64,000 bases of DNA from JBBQWT01 sp038210375 (lineage in GTDB: Bacteria; Acidobacteriota; Terriglobia; Terriglobales; Acidobacteriaceae): positions 61,758-125,757 of the forward strand of contig JBBQWT010000006.1 of the NCBI GenBank assembly GCA_038210375.1, given 5' to 3'. The position numbers were made by a program, and so were the translations under genes. How positions within the stretch are numbered: the stretch's first letter is position 1; every line of letters starts with the position of its first letter. The notes under the pieces were generated by a model. The model had not been told where the DNA came from and made no database searches. It saw only the letters and a list, made by a program, of their open reading frames with translations. Positions 45,080-53,686 of the stretch are shown here, in pieces.

Positions 45080-46531
45080 TCATTGCGAGGCCTGCTTGCA
45101 CCGGGCATCAGCGCGGCGCTGCCACCATTGAATGCCGAGCGATAGGGCTATAGAAAGTAGGATGGCGATCAGCGCCGCCGGGTAGTATCCCTGAAAAGAA
45201 TTTTCCAGTGGCAACTGCCCACTCCCAGTGCGAATCGTATAGCTCGGTAACGAGTTGAAAAGCAACGGATCGAAAGTATCGATACGCCCCTGTGCGGTCA
45301 TGTAGTGCGAAAAATTCCTGGCATAAGGAAGATAGGTCACATAAAGAACAACGCAAGGCACAAAAAGCATCAAGGGCATGTAGTTTTCGCCCACCGTCAT
45401 GAGCTGCCATAACTTGCCACGCACGCCCCCGGCATGGCGCTGGGTGAGGTTGACATAGAGAACGCAGGTTAAGGTGACCACCAGAAAAATCATGACCAGT
45501 GGAGCGCAAAGACTGATGAGCAACACCGACCAGTTGTAGTTGTACGAGGCCGAAAATGTTGAATTTCCCATTTTGACTTCGCTGTCATTCCGCAGGCGCG
45601 CTAGCTCAAACTCCAAAGTTTCGCTTTCCGCATGCTTGCTGGTCTTTTGCAAAAGGGGAATGAGCCGCTTGTATCCCCTGCCGCGCACCGCATCTCCGGT
45701 TTCCTGCTCCTGGGAGCTGTGGCTACCCCGGCGCAAGCGCTCGCCGAAATGGGCAATCGCCCAGTATTGGGTCAGGGCATCGTCGGTGCGGCCTGCGGCC
45801 TCGGCCTGCGGTCCCAATTTCTTTTCCAGCAGGTTGGCATATTCGCTAATGTTGGCGAGGTCAGGAGTCGGCCACTCCTGGGCGTAGTAAATCATGGTTG
45901 CCGGATAATCCCAGTGCTGCCGGCGCAGCACGGCACGTTCCAGGTCGAACCGCGGCACCGCATAATACTCGTAGCTGGGCTTGGCAAAGGCCTGTTGCAT
46001 CGCCTCCCGCCAAGCGGGCTGGTCGGCCAGCCCCGCCAGCAGACCGATATCCAACTTGGTGTGGACCGGTCCGGTGGCGGCGTGGGCATAACGAATCAGG
46101 TCCCCTTGCAACAGATCGGGAGTGGCGTTGGTGGGGGCCCAGGCTGCCAGCACAACGTCCCACTTCCGCACCTGGTCAGCTACCTCGCTGCCTCCCCACA
46201 CCGGGCGTAACTGGTAGGCCAGGGGAAGGTATATCCAGGTGAGACTAGGGTCACGAGCCACTGCCTGTTCAGCCAGGCTGCGGATGGTTGCGTCGTCAGT
46301 GAGGGGCAAGTGCAGGGCGACAAAGGCCATTTCCTGGGCGTTTCCGCTAAGTTGGGCGCGCTTGGAAAGGTCGAGTAATTGGGCATCTGGAATTTTGCCC
46401 TGGGTCTGCGCTCCCGTCCCCGCGACCCCGATGAGCGGCGCCAGCAGGGCTTGACGAAACTCCGGATTCAAAAAAAAGCCAGGGACAACATCAGGAACAA
46501 TAAGCTGATAAATCGGGTGCGACTCATTCAT
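45080..46531 (-). CDS. membrane protein with TPR-like region (paralogue B)
   Basis: About 483 residues from the ATG at 46531 (AGGAG lies just before it, unusually close; a TTG at 46570 would add 13 residues). A helical repeat region (LLDLSKRAQLSGNAQEMAFVALHL, LAEQAVARDPSLTWIYLPLAY) is followed by three or four helices near 340-365, 385-410 and 450-475. It shares SLTWIY, RAVLRRQHW, AIAHFGERL and YLPYARN with the PadR-coupled protein at 37270, but lacks that protein's N-terminal prefix domain. It sits 109 bp upstream of the pseudopilin on the same strand. Confidence 0.65.
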   Translation of the reverse strand: MNESHPIYQLIVPDVVPGFFLNPEFRQALLAPLIGVAGTGAQTQGKIPDAQLLDLSKRAQLSGNAQEMAFVALHLPLTDDATIRSLAEQAVARDPSLTWIYLPLAYQLRPVWGGSEVADQVRKWDVVLAAWAPTNATPDLLQGDLIRYAHAATGPVHTKLDIGLLAGLADQPAWREAMQQAFAKPSYEYYAVPRFDLERAVLRRQHWDYPATMIYYAQEWPTPDLANISEYANLLEKKLGPQAEAAGRTDDALTQYWAIAHFGERLRRGSHSSQEQETGDAVRGRGYKRLIPLLQKTSKHAESETLEFELARLRNDSEVKMGNSTFSASYNYNWSVLLISLCAPLVMIFLVVTLTCVLYVNLTQRHAGGVRGKLWQLMTVGENYMPLMLFVPCVVLYVTYLPYARNFSHYMTAQGRIDTFDPLLFNSLPSYTIRTGSGQLPLENSFQGYYPAALIAILLSIALSLGIQWWQRRADARCKQASQ

Positions 46532-46875
46532 GCTCCTGAATCTAAGCTGGGCGGCAAGTCCGCGAACCAATTACCGCGCGGGGGTAGGACGACCGCTTAA
46601 ACGCCATCCTAGTAACCCGAGACCAGTACCGGCAAGTGTCGAAAGTAACGTCTATGAGCGGGCGGAACTTGCCTTTGCGGTTTAGTTTAGACGGTTCCGT
46701 GATTGGTAAACGGAGCACCGGCACTGCGATCTACATGGACACCAGGCCGGCAGATTGCCTGCAGATCTTAAGTGAACTGAGAGGAGTTGAATCGCAAGGT
46801 TGCTGGGTCACTGCCGACATCCTGATGAGTACGCCCAATACCAGTTTCCTCGTTGCGAGGCTTCACCGAGCCCTT
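46532..46875. other. 344-bp gap with no credible gene
   Basis: Between the 3' end of the rhodanese gene and the membrane-protein gene. A plus-strand frame from 46636 runs into the rhodanese gene but has no protein-like character. No hairpin, repeat or RNA gene was recognised. Confidence 0.45.
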
Positions 46876-47859
46876 CTACCTGGGCTTGCTGACACTGGAC
46901 GATTTTTCGACGTTGGTGTCAGGCGCGGCGCTCCATTCTGAGAATGAACCGTCATACATCGAGACGTCATAGCCGAGATATTTCGCCGTGAAATAGTCGT
47001 GCGCAGCCTGGATTCCACTGTGACAGTAGGTGACGATCTTCTTCCCCGGAGTCGCTCCCGCGTCCCGGTACAGCTTCCGCAATTCCGGCACTGGACGGAG
47101 CACGGGGTTCTCTTTGCTGACCACACTCTGCATCCAGTAAAGACTGGCGGCCCCGGGAATATGTCCCGAACGCTTGTCATCCGCGGTGCCGTCGTACTGC
47201 GCGCGCGGACGGGCATCGATCACCACCACTGACGATGGTGGTTTGCCTGCCTCCTGGGAGAGGTCGCTCATGACCGGGAGAACCACCAGGGCGGAGGGCT
47301 GGATCTTGAGGGTGAGGGTTCCGGTTTCCACTTTGGGAATGTCCCGGGTAACTGGCCGTTTCTCGGCCATCCACTTTTCCATCCCGCCATCGAGCAGGGC
47401 GGCGTGATCTCCATGGCCCAGATAATCGATTGTGAAATAGGCGCGCGCCGCCAGCAGCCCGGAACCATCTCCATAGAGAATGATGCGTCGAAAATCGCTC
47501 GCTCCCGCGCGCTGCAATAACGCTTGCAGGGTTTTGGCGGGGCGCAGTTCGTTGGGTACACCCGCCCGCGTCTCGGCAATCTCATCCAGCGCGATGAACC
47601 GCGCCCCGGGAAGATGGGACTCGGCATAATGCGAACGGTCACGTCCGACTTCGATGATGGCGACCGAGGGGTCGCTGAGATGTTGCGCGAGCCACTGGGT
47701 CGAAACCAGCATCTCGGAGCGCACACGGGGCTCAGTCGTGGTCTGGGGATATGCGGCGCTGGAAAGCAAGAACGAACCCAGGAATAGCGCGAGGACCATA
47801 CTCTTATGCGAGCCTGCTGCACCGGGACAACTTGAAGAACGTTGCCGACCAATTTGCAT
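46876..47859 (-). CDS. exported tandem-rhodanese sulfurtransferase
   Basis: A 327-residue protein with a signal-like segment (VLALFLGSFLLSSAAYPQ, about 22-39) and two rhodanese domains. The N-terminal one (about 50-165) lacks an obvious catalytic Cys. The C-terminal one carries KIVTYCHSGIQAAHDYF, giving the active-site loop CHSGIQ. This two-domain form is that of thiosulfate or 3-mercaptopyruvate sulfurtransferases, here probably periplasmic. Two ATGs (47859 and 47799) are possible; the inner one gives a more compact signal peptide. Confidence 0.85.
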   Translation of the reverse strand: MQIGRQRSSSCPGAAGSHKSMVLALFLGSFLLSSAAYPQTTTEPRVRSEMLVSTQWLAQHLSDPSVAIIEVGRDRSHYAESHLPGARFIALDEIAETRAGVPNELRPAKTLQALLQRAGASDFRRIILYGDGSGLLAARAYFTIDYLGHGDHAALLDGGMEKWMAEKRPVTRDIPKVETGTLTLKIQPSALVVLPVMSDLSQEAGKPPSSVVVIDARPRAQYDGTADDKRSGHIPGAASLYWMQSVVSKENPVLRPVPELRKLYRDAGATPGKKIVTYCHSGIQAAHDYFTAKYLGYDVSMYDGSFSEWSAAPDTNVEKSSSVSKPR

Positions 47860-48166
47860 TTGAGGTTCTTACCCTTTCTGAAACTTTGCGTCGAACCACG
47901 CCCTCCCCAATTCTACCGACTTACGAGCCCAGCCATCTGTGCCCGCCTTCTCCATCAGACCGGCCGCGCCCATCGTCCTGTGCTTAAGCCAGACCAGTCC
48001 TTTCGCGCAAGCTCGCGGAGATCCACAGCGGGCGTAAAAGGACAATTCCTCCCGGTGGCACGTCATGTCGCTGTTCGTGAGCGGCACGGCGCAAGGGTTC
48101 CGCAAAACGAAACACTCTGGCGTATTTTCCGGTGACCCTGTTCGCGCGGAGTATGATGTGCCCATC

Positions 48167-49966
48167 ATGCGCCCTTATTCTCTAATCGTGGTGCTCTTTC
48201 TGGGTTTTGGGTTTCTCCCCGGCGCGGCCGCTGCCGACAAGTGGACTGAAGTAAAATCCCCGCACTTCACGGTGTTTACCGACGCCGGCGAAAAGCGCGG
48301 GCGGGATGTTGCCCTGCGGCTCGAACAGATGCAGGCGGTGTTCGGCGTGCTCATGGGCAAGAAGGACGTGACCCTCTCGGTCCCGCTGCAGGTCCTGGCG
48401 TTTCGCAACAATAAAGGATTGAAGCAGGTGGCCCCGCTGTTCAAGGGCAAGCCGGTTGACCTGGCCGGTTTGTATGAGAAGGGAGCGGACCAGAATTTTA
48501 TTGCCCTGGACTTGAGCTCGGAGGCCGGCTGGCCGGTGGTCTTTCACGAGTACGCGCATCTTCTGCTCAACTCCAACTTCCCGCCAACCCCCCTGTGGTT
48601 CGACGAGGGATTCGCGGAATTTTATTCATCCATAAAACTTACCGACAAGCTTGTAGAGGTGGGCGGGATTCCGGATACGGAGAAATACGTTTTCCAGTCA
48701 GGGGGATCGCTCATGCCGGCCTCCACCCTGCTCAACGTGCAGCATGAGTCGCGTATCTACAACGAAAACGGGGACGCTCGCAACATGCTCTATGCGCAAT
48801 CCTGGCTGGTAGTCCATTACATGTTCGACAATAAAAAGCTGCCCGCGCTGCAGCAATATTTCGATCTTACGATGAACCAGAAGATGCCGGTCGAACCGGC
48901 TTTGCAAAGGTCATTCGGCTGGAGCTTCAAGCAATTCGATCACGAGATGAGCGCTTATCGCGACCACGGTAATCTTTCCTATTACTCGATGGCGGCGCCG
49001 GCTAATATGCAGAGCGTGACCTATACGGCACGATCCATGGAGGACGCGGGGGCGCTGGGCGCCGTCGCCGACATGCATTTCAGCAGCCCCGATTATCGCG
49101 ACAAGGCGATCGGTGAGTACGAGCAGGTGTTGAAGCTTGATCCGCATAATACCTCTGCCCAACGAGGGCTGGGCTACGCTTATATGTCGCGCAATGACCT
49201 TGATGCCGCCGAGCCTCATATCGCGGAAGCGGCCGCATCCGGCGGCAAGGACCCGATGGTTCATTACTATTACGCCATGCTGCTGTCGCGCCGCGGCATG
49301 AATGATCCTGCCGACCGAGAGAAGATACAGGCGGAGGCGCAGAAGGCGATTGCCCTCAACCCTGAGATGGCCGACGCTTACAATCTGCTGGCCATTGCTT
49401 TGAACCAGGCCCACGATCTACCCGGCGCAATCCTGAACCAGCGGAGGGCCATTGAGCTCAAGCCCCGCGAAGAGATGTACCAGGCCAACCTGGCCGGGTG
49501 GTATCTGAACGCGCAAAAATATGATGAGGCTGAGAAGATCCTTACCCGGCTGCGCGGCAGCGACAACCCGGCGATCGCCCAGAACGCCGCAAGTCAGTTG
49601 GAGATGCTGAACGGCTCCGGTGTAAGAAACCAACCGGAGCGCGTTGTGATCCTTCGGCCCGAAACCAGCGTCCAGGACAACTCCGCCAAGCCGGTGGCGC
49701 CGGTTTCCCTCGAGGGCGGCGCCGTTCTTATGATCCGCGCCAGCGGGACGATCATTAAGGTGGATTGCGGCGGGCAAGGCGCAACCATCCAGCTCAAAAC
49801 CGACAAAAACATTTTGCAGCTGAGCGCCCCCAACCGCGAAGATATCAGCCTCATCGGGACCGATAAACTCTCGTGTTCGTGGAGCGGCCAGAAAGCCCGC
49901 GCCACCTATCGTCCCGACAAGACCAATAACGCCATGGGCACCCTGGTTACGCTTTCAGTGTTCTGA
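48167..49966 (+). CDS. exported TPR protein with DUF1570-like HExxH domain
   Basis: About 600 residues from the ATG at 48167; the frame also runs upstream to 48065 but without a signal peptide. The signal peptide (LIVVLFLGFGFLPGAAAA) is followed by a peptidase-MA-like domain with FHEYAHLLLNSNFPPTPLWFDEGFAEF, where HEYAH and the downstream Glu-Gly form a gluzincin zinc site. From about 330 there are TPR repeats (YEQVLKLDPHNTSAQRGLGYAYM and similar), then a beta-rich C-terminal domain. It is probably a periplasmic metallopeptidase or inactive relative. Substrate unknown. Confidence 0.75.
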   Translation: MRPYSLIVVLFLGFGFLPGAAAADKWTEVKSPHFTVFTDAGEKRGRDVALRLEQMQAVFGVLMGKKDVTLSVPLQVLAFRNNKGLKQVAPLFKGKPVDLAGLYEKGADQNFIALDLSSEAGWPVVFHEYAHLLLNSNFPPTPLWFDEGFAEFYSSIKLTDKLVEVGGIPDTEKYVFQSGGSLMPASTLLNVQHESRIYNENGDARNMLYAQSWLVVHYMFDNKKLPALQQYFDLTMNQKMPVEPALQRSFGWSFKQFDHEMSAYRDHGNLSYYSMAAPANMQSVTYTARSMEDAGALGAVADMHFSSPDYRDKAIGEYEQVLKLDPHNTSAQRGLGYAYMSRNDLDAAEPHIAEAAASGGKDPMVHYYYAMLLSRRGMNDPADREKIQAEAQKAIALNPEMADAYNLLAIALNQAHDLPGAILNQRRAIELKPREEMYQANLAGWYLNAQKYDEAEKILTRLRGSDNPAIAQNAASQLEMLNGSGVRNQPERVVILRPETSVQDNSAKPVAPVSLEGGAVLMIRASGTIIKVDCGGQGATIQLKTDKNILQLSAPNREDISLIGTDKLSCSWSGQKARATYRPDKTNNAMGTLVTLSVF

Positions 49967-50019
49967 ATCGGTAGCAGCTTCCCGGTTATTCATCGAAGGG
50001 CAGCGGATCTCTGACCACT

Positions 50020-50724
50020 CTATGCTGCTTGCTTCTGCGTTCGGCGGCGCTCTACCCCGTCCAGCGCGCGCCACAGCATCCGTGCGGCATTTTCCGCTGC
50101 ATCAAGGGCTGTTTCTGCGGCTTGGGGAAGGGGTTCTATCCTCTGCCACAACTGCTCTTGCCACACCTGAGAATGGTAAACGTCCGCCGTGACATGCAGG
50201 GTGAAATAGGCGCAGGTATGCTCATCAGCCCCATATTGCACTTGCAGGCCACGGGCCTTCTCTTTCGCGATTCGTGGCGCCTGGGATTCATAGGCGTAGA
50301 AAGCTGCTAAAGCTTCCTCCGGCGTTCCCGCCGCTGCGACGCCATGGAAATATGACGTTAACTCACTCATCTCACGAATCGGGATGTGCGCCTGCAGCTC
50401 CCGGTGCGATCCCATTCCTTCGGCGAAATCACGCCACAGGTCAGAATGTTTTGCGGCATGGCTGCACCGTGCCCCATCAGTTCCCTCTTCGTCGGCCATG
50501 TTGGCTAAAAGTTCGCGGCGCAATTCGCCGTCGTCCAGGCGGTCGGCAAGCTCTGCCAGGTAGGTGGGAAACGCGTCTACGTGATGGAAGTAATCCTGCG
50601 CGTATTCCTTCAGATCGTCACGCGTAAGTTCGCCCGCGCTCCAGGCCAGGTAAAAAGGGTGACAAAGCAAATCATGCTTCGCGATCCTTGCATTCATCTG
50701 TTGAAAAAAATTCTCTCGATTCAT
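50020..50724 (-). CDS. CADD-like heme-oxygenase-fold di-metal enzyme
   Basis: A 234-residue helical protein of the TenA/PqqC-like fold. Tyr25 in HPFYLAWSAGELTR, Glu79/Glu80 and His89, Tyr144-Glu145, Lys154/Lys156, and the pattern H177-x3-D181-x2-H184 line up by spacing with chlamydial CADD. CADD is an iron-dependent, self-sacrificing enzyme that makes para-aminobenzoate from its own Tyr. The activity here is inferred only. GGAGGG lies 3-4 bp before the ATG at 50724. It is convergent with the TPR protein gene and divergent from the exported-protein gene at 50896. Confidence 0.78.
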   Translation of the reverse strand: MNRENFFQQMNARIAKHDLLCHPFYLAWSAGELTRDDLKEYAQDYFHHVDAFPTYLAELADRLDDGELRRELLANMADEEGTDGARCSHAAKHSDLWRDFAEGMGSHRELQAHIPIREMSELTSYFHGVAAAGTPEEALAAFYAYESQAPRIAKEKARGLQVQYGADEHTCAYFTLHVTADVYHSQVWQEQLWQRIEPLPQAAETALDAAENAARMLWRALDGVERRRTQKQAA

Positions 50725-50895
50725 AATCCCTCCAGGAGTTCCCTAATATACGAAGCTGGAGTAGCTTGTGGCAAGACTGACGTATTAGCTGCGGCGCCAT
50801 TATCGTCGCCAGAAGATTACAAGCAACCCTCTGGAGTAGACTTAGGACAAGCTGTAACCTTAGGCATCGTCCCTCCCTCCCACGGAGATCTAGAT

Positions 50896-52341
50896 ATGAA
50901 CCGTTTCTTACTAGCGCCATCTTTATTCCTGCTAGGTGTTGCTTCTGTTTCCGGCCAGGTTTTGCAGACGCGGCCCTCACCCGCCAACGGTGCGGCGCAA
51001 CCGCCCGTTGCCGGCGCAGTTACTAACTCAAAAGAGCCGCTCTCGGTGCCCTTGACCGTGCCCGCGGGTATGCCGCTGAAAATTGTTCTCGATACGGAAG
51101 TGCGCATCCGTATCGCGGGGCAAGCCGTACACGGCAAGGTGGTCGAGCCCGTCTATGCTTTCGACAAGCTGGTGATTCCCGCGGGCAGCCTGGTGAGCGG
51201 CAAGATTTCCGGCATCGAGGGGCCTTCGCGGAAGAAGCGCGCACTGGCAGCGATGGATGGCAATTTCTCACCGCACCGCGAGGTTCAGATCGAGTTTGAT
51301 GACTTGCAACTCGCCGACGGACGGCACCTTCCGCTTAGCACCATAGTTTCTCCTGGTTCGCAGGCAGTGCTTCAATTTGTTCCCGCCAGCGGCACTCACC
51401 CGAGCGTGCTTCAGGCAGGCAAGGGTCTGGCAACGCGGCAAATCAGCGCCGCCGGGAAAGAACTCAGGCGCGAGTGGGAAATGGCCCGCAGCCAGGTACG
51501 CGAGCCGGGAAAATTTCACCGCCTCGAACGCTATGGAGTCGCCCAGCTCCCTTACCATCCGCAATACATCGAAGCGGGGACGGCGTTCAACGCCGAGCTG
51601 CAACAACCACTGGATTTTGGAACTGAACAGGTTCCCATCTACGCCGTCGCCAGCATTGGCACGCCGCCGCCGGGCGGCAGCATGGTACATGCCCTGCTGG
51701 TTACTCCGTTGAACTCCGCCACTACCAGGAAAGACGATGTGGTCGAGGCTATCCTCACCCAGCCCTTGTTTGCTTCGGGCCAGTTGTTGCTGCCCCAGGG
51801 GAGCAGGTTGAGGGGCGCTGTGTTACAGGTACAGCCGGCGCGCCGCTGGTCTCGAAACGGGCAATTGCGCCTGGTTTTTCGCGAGGTGGCGCCGCCCAAC
51901 GGATTTCAGCAGAAAATCGAAGCTAACCTCGATGGCGTTGAGGTTGCCAAAGATGCCAACCTTTCTCTTGATTCCGAAGGTGGGGCGCAGGTCAACTCCC
52001 CGCGAACCCGCTATTTGAAGACAGCTCTGGCCGTCGCGCTTGCCGCCACCGCTTTTTCCAATGATGGCGAGTTACGCGAGCATGGCAATGTGGGAGGAGA
52101 CGCTGCCAATGGCGCATCCGGCTTCCGCTTGCTGGGTACCATTGCAGGCACCCTCGCGCATTCCCGTGTAGTCAGCTCAGGGTTCGGCATTTATGGAGCG
52201 AGTATGTCTGTCTACTCCCATTTTATTGCGCGCGGGCGTGAGGTGATTTATCCCAAGGACATGATGATGGTGGTCAGCCTGGGCGCCCGGGATGACCACC
52301 CGCCGGCACCGGCGCCCACCGCCCCCAGTGTCCATGATTGA
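50896..52341 (+). CDS. exported protein of unknown function
   Basis: A 481-residue protein. I chose the ATG at 50896 because GGAG lies 8 bp upstream and the product then opens with a signal peptide (RFLLAPSLFLLGVASVSGQ). The frame extends upstream to 50581 but overlaps the CADD gene. Pro/Ala-rich residues follow, then two similar beta-rich units around GIPLKIVLDTEVRI... and ASIGTPPPGGSMVHALLVTPL with recurrent PQGSRLRG/PAGSLVSG-type turns. That suggests a beta-sandwich resembling TrbI/VirB10-like folds. A Gly/Ala-rich segment near 370-420 could be a short membrane stretch. Function unknown. Confidence 0.6.
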   Translation: MNRFLLAPSLFLLGVASVSGQVLQTRPSPANGAAQPPVAGAVTNSKEPLSVPLTVPAGMPLKIVLDTEVRIRIAGQAVHGKVVEPVYAFDKLVIPAGSLVSGKISGIEGPSRKKRALAAMDGNFSPHREVQIEFDDLQLADGRHLPLSTIVSPGSQAVLQFVPASGTHPSVLQAGKGLATRQISAAGKELRREWEMARSQVREPGKFHRLERYGVAQLPYHPQYIEAGTAFNAELQQPLDFGTEQVPIYAVASIGTPPPGGSMVHALLVTPLNSATTRKDDVVEAILTQPLFASGQLLLPQGSRLRGAVLQVQPARRWSRNGQLRLVFREVAPPNGFQQKIEANLDGVEVAKDANLSLDSEGGAQVNSPRTRYLKTALAVALAATAFSNDGELREHGNVGGDAANGASGFRLLGTIAGTLAHSRVVSSGFGIYGASMSVYSHFIARGREVIYPKDMMMVVSLGARDDHPPAPAPTAPSVHD

Positions 52342-52481
52342 CGTGTAATCAATGCCGCGAATATTGCTCGATTGATTTCGCTGAGAGTGCCCCTGCAATT
52401 CCGATTTGGGGCAGGTCCTTATTGGGAATCTTCAGAGGTTTTTTAATGTAATAAATCGCACTACAAATTAAGGAGAATGTG

Positions 52482-52946
52482 ATGAATAAAGTTGGCGCTT
52501 TCAGTCTCACCGCGGTAATGATCGCTGGTTTATCCACAGCGCAGGCCTTCGAAAAAAAGATTGCCAAAGCCCAGCTACCAGCAGCGGTGCAGAAGACCGC
52601 CGCGGAGCAAAGTCAAGGCGCCACCATCGTTGGCTACTCGACAGAGAAGGAGAAGGGCGTAACCCTGTATGAAGTGGAATTGAAAGTCGACGGCCACACC
52701 AAGGACGTGACCATGTCCGCCAGCGGCCAGGTGGTGGAAGTGGAAGAGGAGGTCGCCTTCCACTCGTTATCGCCTGAGGTGCAAGCAGGCCTGAAGGCGG
52801 CTGCTCACAAGGGCACGCTGGGCAAGGTGGAATCTCTCACCAAGGGAGGCAAACTGGTTGCTTATGAAGCCCAAGTCAAAAATGGCGCCAAAAAATCGGA
52901 GGTCCAGGTGGGACCGGATGGCGGCAAACTAGCCCACGCAGAATAA
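52482..52946 (+). CDS. PepSY-like periplasmic protein
   Basis: A 154-residue exported protein. AAGGAG sits 6 bp before the ATG at 52482, which fixes this start over an adjacent in-frame GTG at 52479. After the signal peptide (LTAVMIAGLSTAQAF) there are two repeats of the PepSY type: GYSTEKEKGVTLYEVELKVDGHTKDVTMSASGQVVEVEEEV and the related VESLTKGGKLVAYEAQVKNGAKKSEVQV. Such domains often inhibit proteases or bind metals. It is followed by a clear terminator at 52971. Confidence 0.8.
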   Translation: MNKVGAFSLTAVMIAGLSTAQAFEKKIAKAQLPAAVQKTAAEQSQGATIVGYSTEKEKGVTLYEVELKVDGHTKDVTMSASGQVVEVEEEVAFHSLSPEVQAGLKAAAHKGTLGKVESLTKGGKLVAYEAQVKNGAKKSEVQVGPDGGKLAHAE

Positions 52947-52970
52947 TTCACCACACTTGCCCCATGTAAG

Positions 52971-52992
52971 GCCGCCTCCGGGCGGCTTTTTT
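52971..52992 (+). terminator. intrinsic terminator after the PepSY gene
   Basis: GCCGCC-TCCG-GGCGGC forms a 6-bp GC stem with a 4-base loop, followed at once by six T residues. It lies 25 bp after the stop codon. Confidence 0.9.
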
Positions 52993-53317
52993 GTTTTGAC
53001 CTCGCCCATAGCGACTGCCACTAGCACTGGTTGAGATCTGGACCGAAGCTGCTTCGTGCCCTATGTCAGGCACAGGGCACGAAAGCAAGCGGCGATTACC
53101 TAAAAGATCAGCCGCGGACCGTACGTCATCAGCACGGGCGGTAGAGGTTAGAAAGGCTATTTCTTTCCCCCTTCCACTGAAATTGCGGAGGGATACGGCG
53201 AGCTAATCCTCAAGTTCGTTCTGAGTTGTAATGAGAGTGCGGAGGGAATGAGGCCAGGAATGAATTCGGGTTTCACACAGTGTTGGTCGGTTGAAGCCTA
53301 TGATGGGTAAGGTGCCT
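52993..53317. other. 325-bp gap with a hairpin
   Basis: No gene recognised. It holds the inverted repeat at 53052-53086 and AT/GC-mixed sequence leading to the Crp-like gene. I see no clear promoter boxes. Confidence 0.5.
53052..53086. repeat. 12-bp near-perfect inverted repeat
   Basis: CTTCGTGCCCT (53052-53062) pairs with AGGGCACGAAAG (53074-53085) with one bulged A; the spacer is about 11 bp (ATGTCAGGCAC). No T-tract follows. It could be an operator or RNA hairpin upstream of the Crp-like gene about 230 bp away. Confidence 0.5.
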
Positions 53318-53605
53318 ATGATCTCTCCTTACGGCGTTGAAATTATTGAAAGCTGCCTTACCTGCAAGGCACGCACGGATTTTCTCTTTTGCGATCTTCA
53401 GCCCGCTACCCTGCAACTGCTGGAGACGATCCATTCCGTAGCGACCTATCCCAAGGGCGCCTTACTCTTTCTCGAGGGGCAGCCTGCCCGGGGAGTCTTT
53501 GTCCTATGTCACGGCCGCGCCAAGCTTTCGACATCATCGAGCGACGGCAAGACCCTGATCCTGCTCCATGACCGCGCCGCCCTGGAAAAACTGGTTAGCT
53601 GCTGA
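53318..53605 (+). CDS. truncated Crp/Fnr-family protein, apparent internal deletion
   Basis: About 95 residues. N-terminal cysteines in SCLTCKARTDFLFCDL (C-x2-C-x8-C) are followed by the start of a cyclic-nucleotide-binding domain (TYPKGALLFLEGQPARGVFVLCHGRAKLSTSSSDGKTLIL). After that point the normal helices and DNA-binding domain are missing. The last residues (HDRAALEKLVSC) resemble the extreme C-terminus of full-length relatives, so about 130 codons seem deleted in frame. I chose the ATG at 53318 because TAAGG lies 6 bp upstream and the conserved MISPYG-type N-terminus begins there. It is probably non-functional in DNA binding. Confidence 0.6.
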   Translation: MISPYGVEIIESCLTCKARTDFLFCDLQPATLQLLETIHSVATYPKGALLFLEGQPARGVFVLCHGRAKLSTSSSDGKTLILLHDRAALEKLVSC

Positions 53606-53686
53606 TCGCCCCAGGATGCTCACATCTTGAGGTGATTTTCATCCCAGCTTTGCCCCTGTCGTCCTCTGCAAAACTCGGGACCGCTA

